From the NCBI RefSeq assembly GCF_900176255.2, contig NZ_FXEG02000005.1:868001-932000 (forward strand): a DNA stretch of 64,000 bases, given 5' to 3'. The notes under the pieces are model-generated. The model was not told the origin of the DNA. It saw nothing but the letters and a program-made list of their open reading frames with translations, and did not search any database. Shown here piece by piece: positions 1 through 9,530 of this stretch. A program made the position numbers and the translations under genes. The stretch's first letter is position 1, and every line of letters begins with the position of its first letter. Source of the DNA: Mycobacterium ahvazicum. GTDB taxonomy: Bacteria; Actinomycetota; Actinomycetes; Mycobacteriales; Mycobacteriaceae.

Positions 1-1752
1 GCGGCGGCCGCGCTGATCGTGGCCGCCCTGGTGATACGGGCGGTGCTGGCGTTCGGCGGCTACTTCTACTGGGACGATCTGATCCTGATCGGGAAGGCCG
101 GAACCGAGGGCCTGCTGTCGCCGTCCTACCTGTTCGACGACCACGACGGCCACATGATGCCCGCGGCGTTTCTGATAGCGGGGGCGCTGATCCGGCTGGC
201 CCCGCTGGATTGGACCGGGCCGGCGATCAGCCTGGTGGTGCTGCAGCTGCTGGCCTCGCTGGCACTGCTGCGCGCGCTGTACGTGATCCTGGGCTGGCGT
301 CGCGTGCTGCTGATCCCGCTGACGTTCGCGCTGTTCACCCCGCTGGGAGTGCCGGGCTTCGCATGGTGGGCGGCGGCGCTGAATTCGCTGCCGATGCTGG
401 CGGCGCTGGCCTGGGTGTGCGCCGACGCGGTGCTGTTGGTGCGCACCGGCAACCAGCGCTATGCGCTGACCGGCGTGCTGGTGTATCTGGGCGGGTTGCT
501 GTTCTTCGAGAAGGCTGCGGTGATTCCGTTCGTCGCGTTCGCCGTGACGGCGCTGCTGTGCCATGTGCGTGGCGACCGAACGGCGCTGCTGACGGCCTGG
601 CGTGGGGCCGCACGGCTGTGGATCGCGTCGCTGATCCTGACGGTGGCCTGGGTGGCGCTTTACCTCGCGGTGGTCAATCAGCAGCGCTGGAGCTCCGACC
701 TCGCGATGACCGGGGACCTGCTGATGCGGTCCATCACCCACGGCATCGTGCCGGGCCTGGCCGGCGGGCCCTGGCACTGGGACCGCTGGGCGCCGGCCTC
801 GCCGTGGGCCACTCCTCCGCCGCTGGCGATGGCGCTGGGCTGGCTGGTGCTGATCGCGGTGCTGGCGCTGTCGCTGGTCCGCAAGCAACGCCTCGGCCCG
901 GTGTGGCTGACCGCGGTCGGTTACGCGGCGGCCTGTCAGGTGCCGATCTATTTGATGCGCTCGTCGCGGCTGACCGCGCTGGAACTCGCCCAAACCCTGC
1001 GCTATCTGCCGGATCTCGTCGTCGTGCTGGCACTGCTGGCGGCCGTCGGACTGTGTGCACCGAACCGATCACTGGGCGGGCGATGGCTGGACGCCTCGAC
1101 GCGACGCGCGGTGGTGACGACGGGCCTGGCCGCACTGTTCGTGGCCAGCAGCCTGTACTCGACGGCGACGTTCCTGGCCAGTTGGCGCGACAACCCAACC
1201 CAGCGCTATCTGCGCAACGCGCAAGCCAGTTTGGCTGCGGCCCATGCTAATTCGACTGCTCAACTGCTGGATCAGGAGGTCGATCCGCTGATCCTGCAAC
1301 GGGTCGCCTATCCGGAGAACCTGGCCAGCCACCTGTTCGCCCTACTGCGGGATAGACCTGAATTCGCCACGGCGACAACGCAATTGAGAATGTTCGACAG
1401 TGCGGGCCGGCTGATCCCGGCACGGGTCAGCTGGATTCGGACCATCAAACCCGGGCCGATGCCGCAGTGCGGGTACTTCGCCCAGCCGGACACCCCGGCG
1501 CGGATGATGCTCGACGGGCCGCTGCTGCCCGCCGACTGGACGGTCGAATTCAACTACCTGGCCAACAGCGACGGCTCGATGACCGTGTCGCTGCCGGAGG
1601 GGCCCGGCGTCAAGGTTCCGGTGCACCCCGGCCTCAACCGGGTCTACGCCCGGGTGCCGGGCGCCGGCGACGCGATCATGGTTCGCGCCAATACCACTGC
1701 GCTGGCGCTGTGCATCGCGTCGGGACCGGTGGGTTTTCTGGCGCCGGCCTGA
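1..1752 (+). CDS. Polytopic membrane protein, 5'-truncated
   Basis: The reading frame is open at the first base, so the gene starts outside the window; at least 583 codons are present. The first two thirds are a series of about ten hydrophobic segments. An early loop carries YFYWDD and DDHDGH, acidic motifs in a position reminiscent of GT-C glycosyltransferases of the cell envelope. The last 170 residues form a soluble, probably exported, domain with two cysteines and a beta-rich pattern (WTVEFNYLAN, MTVSLPEG). I recognise it as a conserved mycobacterial membrane protein type but not as a characterised enzyme. The glycosyltransferase idea is inference from topology and the acidic loop only. 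It converges on the DUF3060 gene one base away. Confidence 0.75.
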   Translation, partial: AAAALIVAALVIRAVLAFGGYFYWDDLILIGKAGTEGLLSPSYLFDDHDGHMMPAAFLIAGALIRLAPLDWTGPAISLVVLQLLASLALLRALYVILGWRRVLLIPLTFALFTPLGVPGFAWWAAALNSLPMLAALAWVCADAVLLVRTGNQRYALTGVLVYLGGLLFFEKAAVIPFVAFAVTALLCHVRGDRTALLTAWRGAARLWIASLILTVAWVALYLAVVNQQRWSSDLAMTGDLLMRSITHGIVPGLAGGPWHWDRWAPASPWATPPPLAMALGWLVLIAVLALSLVRKQRLGPVWLTAVGYAAACQVPIYLMRSSRLTALELAQTLRYLPDLVVVLALLAAVGLCAPNRSLGGRWLDASTRRAVVTTGLAALFVASSLYSTATFLASWRDNPTQRYLRNAQASLAAAHANSTAQLLDQEVDPLILQRVAYPENLASHLFALLRDRPEFATATTQLRMFDSAGRLIPARVSWIRTIKPGPMPQCGYFAQPDTPARMMLDGPLLPADWTVEFNYLANSDGSMTVSLPEGPGVKVPVHPGLNRVYARVPGAGDAIMVRANTTALALCIASGPVGFLAPA

Positions 1753-1753
1753 A

Positions 1754-2128
1754 TCACGCGCCGGCCACAAAGCCGCCTGGTCCCCGGATGTCGTTGCTGT
1801 GGCCCGGGTTGCTGATTCGCGGGACGCCACCTCCGGGCCCTTTCTCCCAGGTGATGTGGTTCCCGGTGCCGGTGGCCACGATCGCGGCCACGGTTTGCAG
1901 ATTCACGGTGTTAGCGGTGCCGCTGACGTCGACCTCGCCGCACGACCCGGTCAACGTGACCGTCGAGTCCTCGCCCACGATCCTGATCGGCGATTGATTC
2001 CCGCAGTCATAGGTCGCGGCCGAAAAGCTGATGTCGATCTTGGCCGGTGACCCACACGTCAAGGCGATATCGCTTGGCGCCGAAGCAATCGCGGAAAACA
2101 CCACACCCACGATCAGCACACGAAGCAT
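1754..2128 (-). CDS. Secreted DUF3060-type protein
   Basis: This is a protein of about 124 residues with a hydrophobic N-terminal signal (MLRVLIVGVVFSAIASA) and a mature part rich in short beta repeats such as IRIVGEDSTVTLTG and GTANTVNLQT. That pattern is typical of mycobacterial DUF3060 proteins. Two or three cysteines (LTCGS, YDCGN, GSCGE) could form a disulfide. The function of the family is unknown. I chose the ATG at 2128 because it places the signal peptide at the very N terminus; an in-frame GTG at 2143 would add five residues and cannot be excluded. It converges on the truncated membrane protein gene. Confidence 0.7.
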   Translation of the reverse strand: MLRVLIVGVVFSAIASAPSDIALTCGSPAKIDISFSAATYDCGNQSPIRIVGEDSTVTLTGSCGEVDVSGTANTVNLQTVAAIVATGTGNHITWEKGPGGGVPRISNPGHSNDIRGPGGFVAGA

Positions 2129-2195
2129 GGTCAACACTGGCACCGCCCACCGGTGCGGCCGAGGATTTAAAGCGCCGGGGTTTTAATCGCTGCGA

Positions 2196-2459
2196 CTACG
2201 CGGCGCTGGGCCCCTGGATCGGCGTGGCCACCGGGTGCCGATGAACCGCCGGCGCCGGGCGGAGCTCAGTCACCGGAGCCACGTCGCGGTCCTGCTGCTC
2301 GCGATGCACTTGGCGATAGCTCAAGATCGCGGCGATCACGCCCGCGATCACCAAGGCGAGAGCGAGTACGACCAGAACATCGCCGAAGGCCAGCAGCAGG
2401 ATGATTCCCGCTACGCCCCACACCGCCTCGCCGAAGGAGTAGTGGACTTCGTTGTGCAT
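2196..2459 (-). CDS. Small membrane protein, unknown function
   Basis: The protein has about 87 residues. The ATG at 2459 follows a GCGAGG stretch that can serve as ribosome binding site; the frame stays open 18 codons further upstream, but without a good start. It has a short N-terminal segment (MHNEVHYSFGEAVWG), then two closely spaced hydrophobic helices (residues about 12-50) and a basic and proline-rich tail of about 35 residues. Nothing identifies a function. It resembles the small integral membrane proteins common in mycobacteria. Confidence 0.55.
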   Translation of the reverse strand: MHNEVHYSFGEAVWGVAGIILLLAFGDVLVVLALALVIAGVIAAILSYRQVHREQQDRDVAPVTELRPAPAVHRHPVATPIQGPSAA

Positions 2460-2580
2460 CGCGGCCTCGCTTGAAGTAGTGCCGCTCTTTGATCGAGCGA
2501 CTGCACTACGCAACGCCGCAGCGACCCGGAGGCTGCCCCATCAGGGGTGAAGGTGACCCAACTCACGGTGGGCTGATGGA

Positions 2581-2652
2581 GCCGCCTGGGGGAATCGAAC
2601 CCCCGACCTATTCATTACGAGTGAATCGCTCTACCGACTGAGCTAAGGCGGC
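2581..2652 (-). tRNA. tRNA-Thr (anticodon CGT)
   Basis: Read on the minus strand, the seven-base acceptor arms GCCGCCT and AGGCGGC pair, and the T arm carries GGTTCGATTCC. The anticodon stem ATTCA/TGAAT closes a loop with CGT in the anticodon position, which decodes ACG. The 3' CCA is not encoded. It lies just downstream of holB on the same strand, the arrangement also known from M. tuberculosis. Confidence 0.95.
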
Positions 2653-2717
2653 GCACCCTCAAGCTGGGCGGCACGAGTCTACGGCAGCCGGGCGCGCACG
2701 CCCAAAAACCGGCCCGT

Positions 2718-3935
2718 TCAGTCCCGCAGTTGCTGCCCGATGGTGGCCACCATCGCGTCGACGGCGAACTTGGGCTTGACGTTGACCGCCAGCGCCTCGC
2801 GGCACGCAAGCACGGCCTCGATGCAACGCAACAGCCGTTCGGGCGCGGCGTGCGCCGCCAGCGCCGCCACTCGCTCGGCCATGTCCGGATGGTTGGCCCG
2901 CACCCCACCCGCGCGGGCCGAGACCACCAGCGCGTCACGGAAGTAGGTGGCCAGGTCGATCAGCGCCCGGTCCAGCGCATCGCGCGAGGCCCGGGTCTGG
3001 CGGGACTTCTGCCGCCGCTCGAGATCCTTGATCGCGCCCGCGGCGCCGCGCATGGCCCCGGCGGTGCCCTTACCGGTGCCCCCGGCTCCCAGCGCGGTGC
3101 GCAGCTCCTCGGTCTCGGCCTCGGCGCGATCAGCGGTCAGTACGACGGCCTCGGTTTCGGCCGCGGCCACCAGCTCTTCGGCGGCGGCGTAGGCGCGCGC
3201 CGGGGTCGCCGCGTCGCGCACCAGTCCCAGCGCCCGCTCCCGCCGCTCCCGGGCCTGCGAGTCGGTCGCCAGCCGGCGCGCCCGCCCCACGTGGCCGCCG
3301 CTGACCGACGCCGCCCAGCTCGCCGTGTCTGCGCTCAGGCCGTCGCTGTCGATCAGCACCTGCGCGATCGACTCGGTGGAGGGCGTCACCAGAGCGACGT
3401 GCCGGCATCGCGACCGCAGCGTGACCGCGATGTCTTCGGGATCGACCGACGGCGCGCACAGCAGGAACACCGTCGACGGGGGTGGTTCCTCGACCACCTT
3501 CAGCAGCGCGTTGGCGGCGCCCTCGGTCAGCCGATCGGCGTCCTCGACGACCACGATCTGCCAGTGCCCGGTCGTCGGCCGCCGCGACGCGGTCTGCACA
3601 ATCGCACGCATCTCGTCGACGCCGATGGAAAGACCTTCGGGGATCACCCGGCGAACGTCGGCGTGGGTGCCGGCCAGCGTCGTCGTGCAGGCCCGGCACT
3701 GCCCGCAGCCCGGGCCGCCGTCGTCCGAAGGGGCGGTGCATTGCAGCGCCGCCGCGAAGCACAACGCGGCCACCGAACGCCCCGAACCCGGCGGGCCGGT
3801 GATCAGCCAGGCATGTGTCATAGTCCCGTGGTCCCCATCGCTGTGATCGGGATCACTTCGGGCGGCCCTCGCAGCGCTCAGCAGCGCGGCCTCGACCGCG
3901 TCTTGGCCTACCAGCCGCGTAAACACTCCGGACAT
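2718..3935 (-). CDS. holB: DNA polymerase III subunit delta'
   Basis: This is a clamp-loader AAA+ subunit of about 405 residues. It has the N-terminal FTRLVGQDAVEAAL block, the P-loop variant ITGPPGSGRS in which the Walker lysine is replaced by arginine, as is usual for delta' subunits, and a zinc-binding cluster CGQCRACTTTL. The motif VVVEDADRLTEGAANALLK (Walker B and following helix) and the SRC-type sensor RSRCRH follow. The ATG at 3935 was chosen because MSGVFTRLVGQ matches the usual start of the family; an in-frame start lies at 3947. It is divergent from the adenylate cyclase gene with only about 14 bp between the starts. Confidence 0.93.
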   Translation of the reverse strand: MSGVFTRLVGQDAVEAALLSAARAARSDPDHSDGDHGTMTHAWLITGPPGSGRSVAALCFAAALQCTAPSDDGGPGCGQCRACTTTLAGTHADVRRVIPEGLSIGVDEMRAIVQTASRRPTTGHWQIVVVEDADRLTEGAANALLKVVEEPPPSTVFLLCAPSVDPEDIAVTLRSRCRHVALVTPSTESIAQVLIDSDGLSADTASWAASVSGGHVGRARRLATDSQARERRERALGLVRDAATPARAYAAAEELVAAAETEAVVLTADRAEAETEELRTALGAGGTGKGTAGAMRGAAGAIKDLERRQKSRQTRASRDALDRALIDLATYFRDALVVSARAGGVRANHPDMAERVAALAAHAAPERLLRCIEAVLACREALAVNVKPKFAVDAMVATIGQQLRD

Positions 3936-3949
3936 CACCGGCAACACTA

Positions 3950-5707
3950 GTGAGACAGACCGACGTCCACCCTCCGGCTACCGTATCGCGACAATTCCGT
4001 GATCTTTTCCGACATTTCGCCAGGATCGGGCGACTTGCCGAAGCGATTCAGGGTTACCGGCTAGTCCCTGCTGACCGATACGGTGGGTTGGTGGCAACAC
4101 CGGGTGCACTGCCCGGGCGAATCAGCGCGTTCGTCCGGTGGGTAGTGCGCACTCCATGGCCACTGTTCTCGCTGAGCATGCTGCAGGCCGACATCATCGG
4201 CGCGCTGTTCGTGCTCGGCTTCCTGCGCTACGGACTCCCACCCCAGGACCGTATTCAACTGCAAGATCTGCCGACGCTCAACCTGGCGGTCTTCGCCAGC
4301 ACGCTGGTCATCCTGTTTCTGGTCGGCGTGGTGGTCAACCTCAGACTGTTGATGCCGGTGTTCCGCTGGCAGCGTCGCGACAACATGCTCGCCGAGGCCG
4401 ACCCGGCCGCCACCGAACTGGCCCGCAGCCGCGCCCTGCGGATGCCGTACTACCGCACCCTGAGCACGGTCGTCTACTGGTGCATCGGCGGTGTGGTGTT
4501 CGTCGTCGCCAGCTGGTCGGTGGCCCGGTTCGCCGCGCCCGTCGTCACGGTCGCGACCGCCCTGGGGGCGGCGGCCACCGCGATCATCGGCTATTTACAA
4601 TCCGAACGAGTATTACGGCCGGTGGCCGTGGCCGCCCTGCGCAGCGGGGTGCCGGAGAACGTCAAGGCGCCGGGTGTCATCCTGCGCCAGATCCTGACCT
4701 GGATGCTGTCCACCGCGGTGCCGCTGCTGGCGATCGTGCTGGCCGTTGTGGCCGACAAGGTTTCGCTACTGCGCGCGGCGCCGGAGAGCCTGTTCAACCC
4801 CATCTTGTTGCTGGCCCTGACCGCGCTCGGCGTCGGGCTGATCAGCACGCTGCTGGTCGCCATGTCGATCGCCGACCCGCTGCGCCAGCTGCGCTGGGCC
4901 CTCTCGGAGGTACAGCGCGGTAACTACAACGCGCACATGCAGATTTACGACGCCAGCGAGCTGGGCCTGCTGCAGGCCGGCTTCAACGACATGGTCCGCG
5001 ACCTGTCCGAGCGGCAGCGGCTGCGGGACCTGTTCGGCCGCTACGTCGGTGAGGACGTGGCGCGCCGGGCGCTGGAACGCGGCACCGAGTTGGGCGGCCA
5101 GGAACGCGACGTCGCGGTGCTGTTCGTCGACCTGGTCGGCTCGACGCAGCTCGCCGCGACCCGGCCGCCGGCCGAAGTGGTCCACCTGCTCAACGAGTTC
5201 TTCCGGGTGGTGGTCGACACCGTCGGGCGCCACGGCGGCTTCGTCAACAAGTTCCAGGGCGACGCCGCGCTGGCCATCTTCGGCGCACCCATCGAGCACC
5301 CGGACGCCCCCGGTGGCGCGCTGGCGGCCGCCCGGGAGCTGCACGACGAACTCCTGCCGGTGATCGGCGCGGCCGAGTTCGGTATCGGCGTGTCCTCCGG
5401 GCGGGCCATCGCCGGCCATATCGGCGCGCAGGCCCGCTTCGAGTACACCGTGATCGGCGACCCGGTGAACGAGGCGGCCCGGCTGACCGAGCTGGCCAAG
5501 CTCGAGCCCGGCCATGTGCTGGCGTCGGCGATCGCCGTCAGCGGCGCGCTGGACGCCGAAGCGTTGTGCTGGGATGTCGGCGAGGTGGTCGAATTGCGCG
5601 GGCGCGCGGCGCCCACTCAGCTGGCCCGGCCACTGAATCTTGCTGTCCCGCGCAATGTTTCGGTCCGGCGGCCAAGCATCGAAGAAGTCACCACCGAAAT
5701 TATGTGA
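3950..5707 (+). CDS. Membrane class III adenylate cyclase with HAMP domain (Rv3645 type)
   Basis: It makes cAMP at the inner face of the membrane. Residues about 76-303 contain six transmembrane helices, 300-352 a HAMP linker (DPLRQLRWALSEVQRGNY) and 385-560 the cyclase domain. Visible catalytic residues are the metal aspartates D394 (LFVDLVGST) and D438 (NKFQGDAAL), K434, and N507/R511 in VIGDPVNEAARL. The M. tuberculosis equivalent is the main source of cAMP and is needed for growth on long-chain fatty acids. The listed GTG start gives 585 residues and almost abuts holB. A TTG at 4088 or GTG at 4091 would give about 538, so the N terminus is uncertain. Confidence 0.9.
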   Translation: MRQTDVHPPATVSRQFRDLFRHFARIGRLAEAIQGYRLVPADRYGGLVATPGALPGRISAFVRWVVRTPWPLFSLSMLQADIIGALFVLGFLRYGLPPQDRIQLQDLPTLNLAVFASTLVILFLVGVVVNLRLLMPVFRWQRRDNMLAEADPAATELARSRALRMPYYRTLSTVVYWCIGGVVFVVASWSVARFAAPVVTVATALGAAATAIIGYLQSERVLRPVAVAALRSGVPENVKAPGVILRQILTWMLSTAVPLLAIVLAVVADKVSLLRAAPESLFNPILLLALTALGVGLISTLLVAMSIADPLRQLRWALSEVQRGNYNAHMQIYDASELGLLQAGFNDMVRDLSERQRLRDLFGRYVGEDVARRALERGTELGGQERDVAVLFVDLVGSTQLAATRPPAEVVHLLNEFFRVVVDTVGRHGGFVNKFQGDAALAIFGAPIEHPDAPGGALAAARELHDELLPVIGAAEFGIGVSSGRAIAGHIGAQARFEYTVIGDPVNEAARLTELAKLEPGHVLASAIAVSGALDAEALCWDVGEVVELRGRAAPTQLARPLNLAVPRNVSVRRPSIEEVTTEIM

Positions 5708-5714
5708 TTCCGCG

Positions 5715-8537
5715 CTAACTGCGCTTGGCGGCCTTTTTCGCCGGGGCCTTGCGCGTGCTCTTCTTCGCGGGACGTTTCGCCGGGCCCCGGGCCCGCCGGT
5801 CGGCCAGCAACTCGGCGGCGCGCTCGTCGGTGATCGACAGCACGTCGTCGCCCTTGCGCAGGCTGGCGTTGGTCTCGCCGTCGGTGACGTACGGCCCAAA
5901 TCGCCCGTCCTTCACCACCATTGGCTTGCCCGACGCCGGGTCGTTGCCCAACTCGCGCAGCGGCGGGGCCGAAGCAGCTTGCCGGCCGCGGCGTTTCGGC
6001 TCGGCGTAGATCTTCAGTGCCTCGTCCAGGGTGATCGTGAACATCTGCTCTTCGGTCGCCAGCGAACGAGAATCCGTGCCGCGCTTCAGGTATGGGCCAT
6101 AGCGCCCGTTCTGCGCGGTGATCTCCTCGCCCGAGGCGGGGTCGACACCGACCACCCGGGGCAGCGACAGCAGTTTCAGCGCGTCCTCGAGCGTGACGGT
6201 TTGCAGATCCATGGTGCGCAACAGCGAGCCGGTGCGCGGCTTGGGGCCGGTGGGCTTCTTGCCCTTCTTCGCCGGGGCCGCGTCACCGTCCTCCGGCGGC
6301 GGCTCGGGCAGGACCTCGGTGACGTACGGCCCGTAACGGCCGTCCTTGGCCAGGATTTCGTGTCCGGTCTCCGGGTCCACACCCAGCGACCGACCCTCTT
6401 GCGGGGTGGCGAAGAGCTGTTCGGCCACCTCCAGCGTCAGCTCGTCGGGCGTCAGCGAGTCGTTGAGATTGGCGCGCTGCGGCTTCGTCTCACCGTCTTC
6501 ACCGGCGACCGTGCGCTCCAGGTACGGCCCGTTCTTGCCGACCCGGACGTAGACCGGGCGGCCTTCAGAATCATCAAACAGCTTGATGGAGTTGACTTCT
6601 CGAGCGTCGATTCCCTCGAGGTTGACACCGACGAGCTTCTTGAGCCCGCCGGCGCGCGCCACCGAATCCTGCACGCCGTGGTCGCCGCCGAAGTAGAAGT
6701 TGTTGAGCCAGTTGGTGCGTTGCTCACTGCCCGAGGCGATCGCGTCGAGCTCGTCTTCCATCGCCGCGGTGAAGTCGTAGTCGACGAGACGGCCGAAATG
6801 CTGTTCCAGCAAACCGGTTACGGCGAACGCGACCCACGAGGGCACCAGCGCGCTGCCCTTCTTGTGCACGTAGCCGCGGTCCTGGATGGTCTTGATGATC
6901 GAGGTGTAGGTCGACGGCCGGCCGATGCCGAGTTCTTCGAGGGTCTTGATCAATGACGCCTCGGTGAAGCGCGCCGGCGGGCTGGTGGCGTGTCCGTCGG
7001 GGGTGAGCTCGAGCGCCGCCAGCCGCTGGCCCTCGGTGAGCTGGGGCAGCCGGCGCTCGGCGTCGTCGGCCTCGCCACCGGCCAATTCGTCCACGGTTTC
7101 CACGTAGGCCTTCAGGAAGCCGGCGAACGTGATGGTGCGACCGCTGGCCGAGAACACGACGGGCTGGTCGCCCTCCGGGCCCTGGTTTCGCGCGGTGCCG
7201 GCGATCCGCAAGCTCAGCGTGGTCCCGCGTGCGTCGGCCATCTGCGAGGCCACCGTGCGCTGCCAGATCAGCTCGTAGAGACGGAACTCGTCGCCGTCGA
7301 GCTCACGGCGCACCGCATCCGGAGTGGCGAACGTCTCGCCCGCCGGGCGGATCGCCTCGTGGGCTTCCTGGGCGTTCTTGACCTTGCGGGTGTACTGCCG
7401 CGGCGAAGGGGACACGTACTCGTCGCCGTAGAGCTGGCTGGCCTGGGTGCGCGCCGCGTTGATCGCCGACTGCGACAGCGTCGTCGAATCGGTACGCATA
7501 TAGGTGATGTAGCCGTTTTCGTAGAGCCGCTGGGCGATGCTCATCGTCCGCTCGGACGAGAACCGCAGCTTGCGGCCGGCCTCCTGCTGCAGCGTCGACG
7601 TCATGAACGGCGCGTAGGGGCGGCGGGTGTAGGGCTTCTCCTCCACCGAGGCGACCGACAGCTGCGCTCCCCGCAATCCCGTGGCCAGCTGCGTGGCCTG
7701 CGCCTCGTTGAGCACTGTGACTTCCGGGGTGCCCCCGACGCCCCTATTGCGCAGCGCGCCCAGCGAGTCGAAGTCACGTCCGGTGGCGACCCGCAGTCCG
7801 TCTACCGAGGTCAGCCGGGCGGTGAAGGTAGGCGGCTGCGCGTTGGCGTCGGACACGCTGGCGTCCAGCTGGGCAACGATGTCCCAATACGCCGCGCTGC
7901 GAAACGCCATGCGGTCGCGTTCGCGCTGCACGATGATGCGGGTGGCCACGGACTGCACCCGGCCGGCCGACAGCCTGGGCGCAACCTTCTTCCACAGCAC
8001 CGGGCTGACTTCGTAGCCGTACAACCGGTCCAGGATGCGACGGGTTTCCTGCGCGTCGACCAGGTCGATGTCGAGGTCGCGGGGGTTTTGTGCGGCCTCG
8101 AGGATGGCCGGCTCGGTGATCTCGTGGAACACCATCCGCTTGACCGGGATGCGCGGCTTCAGCGTTTCCATCAGGTGCCAGGCGATGGCCTCACCCTCGC
8201 GGTCACCATCCGTGGCCAGGTAGAGCTCGTCGACATCTTTCAAAAGGCCCTTGAGCTCGGTGACCGTGCTCTTCTTTTCCGGGCTGATGATGTAGAGCGG
8301 TTCGAAGTCGGCGTCGACGTTGACCCCGAGCCGGGCCCAGGGTTCCGACTTGAATTTGGCGGGCACGTCGGCGGCGGCTCGTGGCAGGTCGCGGATGTGT
8401 CCTCGGGACGACTCGACGATGTAAGTGGAGCCCAGGTAGCCCGCTAGTTTGCGCGCTTTAGTCGGCGACTCGACGATGACAAGTCGCCTCCGGCTGCCGT
8501 TGCCGCTGCTGTCGCGGCCTGTTGTGGGGTCAGCCAC
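5715..8537 (-). CDS. topA: DNA topoisomerase I
   Basis: This type IA topoisomerase has 940 residues and relaxes negative supercoils. The Toprim domain at the N terminus carries E23 in VIVESPTKA and the triad D110-G-D112-R-E114 that binds magnesium. The active-site tyrosine is Y346 in NGYITYMRTDS. The C-terminal third consists of repeated units of the topoisomerase I C-terminal type (DGRYGPYV, NGRYGPYL, DGRFGPYV), without the zinc fingers of the E. coli enzyme, and ends in a lysine-rich tail (KRPAKKSTRKAPAKKAAK) as in other mycobacteria. It converges on the cyclase gene with 7 bp between the stops. Confidence 0.97.
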   Translation of the reverse strand: MADPTTGRDSSGNGSRRRLVIVESPTKARKLAGYLGSTYIVESSRGHIRDLPRAAADVPAKFKSEPWARLGVNVDADFEPLYIISPEKKSTVTELKGLLKDVDELYLATDGDREGEAIAWHLMETLKPRIPVKRMVFHEITEPAILEAAQNPRDLDIDLVDAQETRRILDRLYGYEVSPVLWKKVAPRLSAGRVQSVATRIIVQRERDRMAFRSAAYWDIVAQLDASVSDANAQPPTFTARLTSVDGLRVATGRDFDSLGALRNRGVGGTPEVTVLNEAQATQLATGLRGAQLSVASVEEKPYTRRPYAPFMTSTLQQEAGRKLRFSSERTMSIAQRLYENGYITYMRTDSTTLSQSAINAARTQASQLYGDEYVSPSPRQYTRKVKNAQEAHEAIRPAGETFATPDAVRRELDGDEFRLYELIWQRTVASQMADARGTTLSLRIAGTARNQGPEGDQPVVFSASGRTITFAGFLKAYVETVDELAGGEADDAERRLPQLTEGQRLAALELTPDGHATSPPARFTEASLIKTLEELGIGRPSTYTSIIKTIQDRGYVHKKGSALVPSWVAFAVTGLLEQHFGRLVDYDFTAAMEDELDAIASGSEQRTNWLNNFYFGGDHGVQDSVARAGGLKKLVGVNLEGIDAREVNSIKLFDDSEGRPVYVRVGKNGPYLERTVAGEDGETKPQRANLNDSLTPDELTLEVAEQLFATPQEGRSLGVDPETGHEILAKDGRYGPYVTEVLPEPPPEDGDAAPAKKGKKPTGPKPRTGSLLRTMDLQTVTLEDALKLLSLPRVVGVDPASGEEITAQNGRYGPYLKRGTDSRSLATEEQMFTITLDEALKIYAEPKRRGRQAASAPPLRELGNDPASGKPMVVKDGRFGPYVTDGETNASLRKGDDVLSITDERAAELLADRRARGPAKRPAKKSTRKAPAKKAAKRS

Positions 8538-8752
8538 CTGCGCTTACGCTCCATCTCTTCTCCCGGCCTCCAATCGAGGCCGCCCTGCAGGAAGAATGAC
8601 AGGCACACGTCTGAAATTCCGCTGAAATTCAGATACGCCGACGTTCCTTCCCTTCGGGCACCTGACAATTTCGCACCCTGAGGCGGGCCGACGCAAACCG
8701 ACTCCCCGAAACCACAGGTCTCAGCGGCTGCCGGATATCCCGGGCCGCGCGG

Positions 8753-9352
8753 CTAGACCCGCGGCCACAGCGCCAACGCCTCGGCGCCGTCAGGATGTTC
8801 CCCTACGTTCTCTACCAGCCGCGATAGCCTGCGTCGGCCGCTGATCCGCAGTGCCGGGCGCCCGCCGCGGGTACCGATCAGGGTGGGCGCGATCCCGACC
8901 CGCATCAGCGCCGATGCGAGCGGCGAATGGGTGTCGGGGGCGTGGGGATCCAGACCGAGCTGGTAGTGCTCGCCCTCGGGCGTGCCCGCGGCGATGGTCC
9001 ACGCCCGCAATTCGCGCGGACCGGGCAGCCACCGCGGCGGCACCGTTTTGACCGCGCCGCGGGTCCATTCCGCCGCGATCGCGCTCAGCGACGGATCGAT
9101 CGCCGTTCGCACCAGAGGTGTGTCTTCGTCCGTGCGACCGATCTCGGGGACCAGGCCGGCCTCGGAGATCATCTCGGCCAGCGCTGTGGCGCGCCAGAGC
9201 TGATCCACAACGACCGACAGCCGGGCGCCACGGCCCTCGGAGCCGTCTGGGACGCCCACCGTCACGATTTGGCCAGAGGCCGCCAGCACCCCGCACAGAT
9301 CGGCGACGGCGGGCGGCACCGCCTCCGCTGTGAAGAAGGAAAGCTGGCTCAC
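8753..9352 (-). CDS. Conserved mycobacterial protein, unknown function (Rv3647c type)
   Basis: The protein has about 199 residues starting at a GTG (VSQLSFFTAEAVPPAVADL); the frame is open further upstream without a better start. It is soluble, with no signal peptide or membrane segment. Blocks such as LSVVVDQLWRATALAEM, VRTAIDPSLSAIAAEWTRGA and RISGRRRLSRLVENVG look like a conserved fold, but no catalytic motif is recognisable. It sits between topA and cspA, as in M. tuberculosis, and may be read through from cspA past the terminator at 9467-9512. The function is unknown. Confidence 0.75.
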   Translation of the reverse strand: MSQLSFFTAEAVPPAVADLCGVLAASGQIVTVGVPDGSEGRGARLSVVVDQLWRATALAEMISEAGLVPEIGRTDEDTPLVRTAIDPSLSAIAAEWTRGAVKTVPPRWLPGPRELRAWTIAAGTPEGEHYQLGLDPHAPDTHSPLASALMRVGIAPTLIGTRGGRPALRISGRRRLSRLVENVGEHPDGAEALALWPRV

Positions 9353-9466
9353 CACACCGACAGTAAGCCAGGCCGCCCGTCCCCGCTTTGAGGCATTCGG
9401 CGCGGCGCGACACGCGGCGTGTCGCCCGCTTCCAGCCCAAGGTTGCGCAGGAGTGAATAGATAGTG

Positions 9467-9512
9467 AAAACCCCCCGGCGACACCCGCAAAGCGGGTTGC
9501 ACGGGGGGTTTT
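9467..9512 (-). terminator. Rho-independent terminator after cspA
   Basis: A perfect 10-bp inverted repeat, AAAACCCCCC at 9467-9476 and GGGGGGTTTT at 9503-9512, contains a second GC-rich stem in its loop. On the minus strand the stem ends in TTTT, directly after the cspA stop. Because the outer A and T runs are symmetric it could work in both directions. Confidence 0.8.
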
Positions 9513-9530
9513 CGTCAGAATCTGCTCGAT

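Noticed and set aside
210..1250. 346-codon frame inside the first membrane protein gene
   Set aside because: It is another frame of the same strand with G/A/R-rich content and no hydrophobic pattern; the membrane frame is the coding one.
2730..3950. 406-codon open frame on the plus strand opposite holB
   Set aside because: The opposite frame codes for a clear clamp-loader protein. The plus frame reads a low-complexity G/R/H/Q-rich mix typical of antisense frames in high-GC DNA.
6990..8447. 485-codon plus-strand frame inside topA
   Set aside because: It is antisense to conserved topoisomerase motifs and has no recognisable domain.
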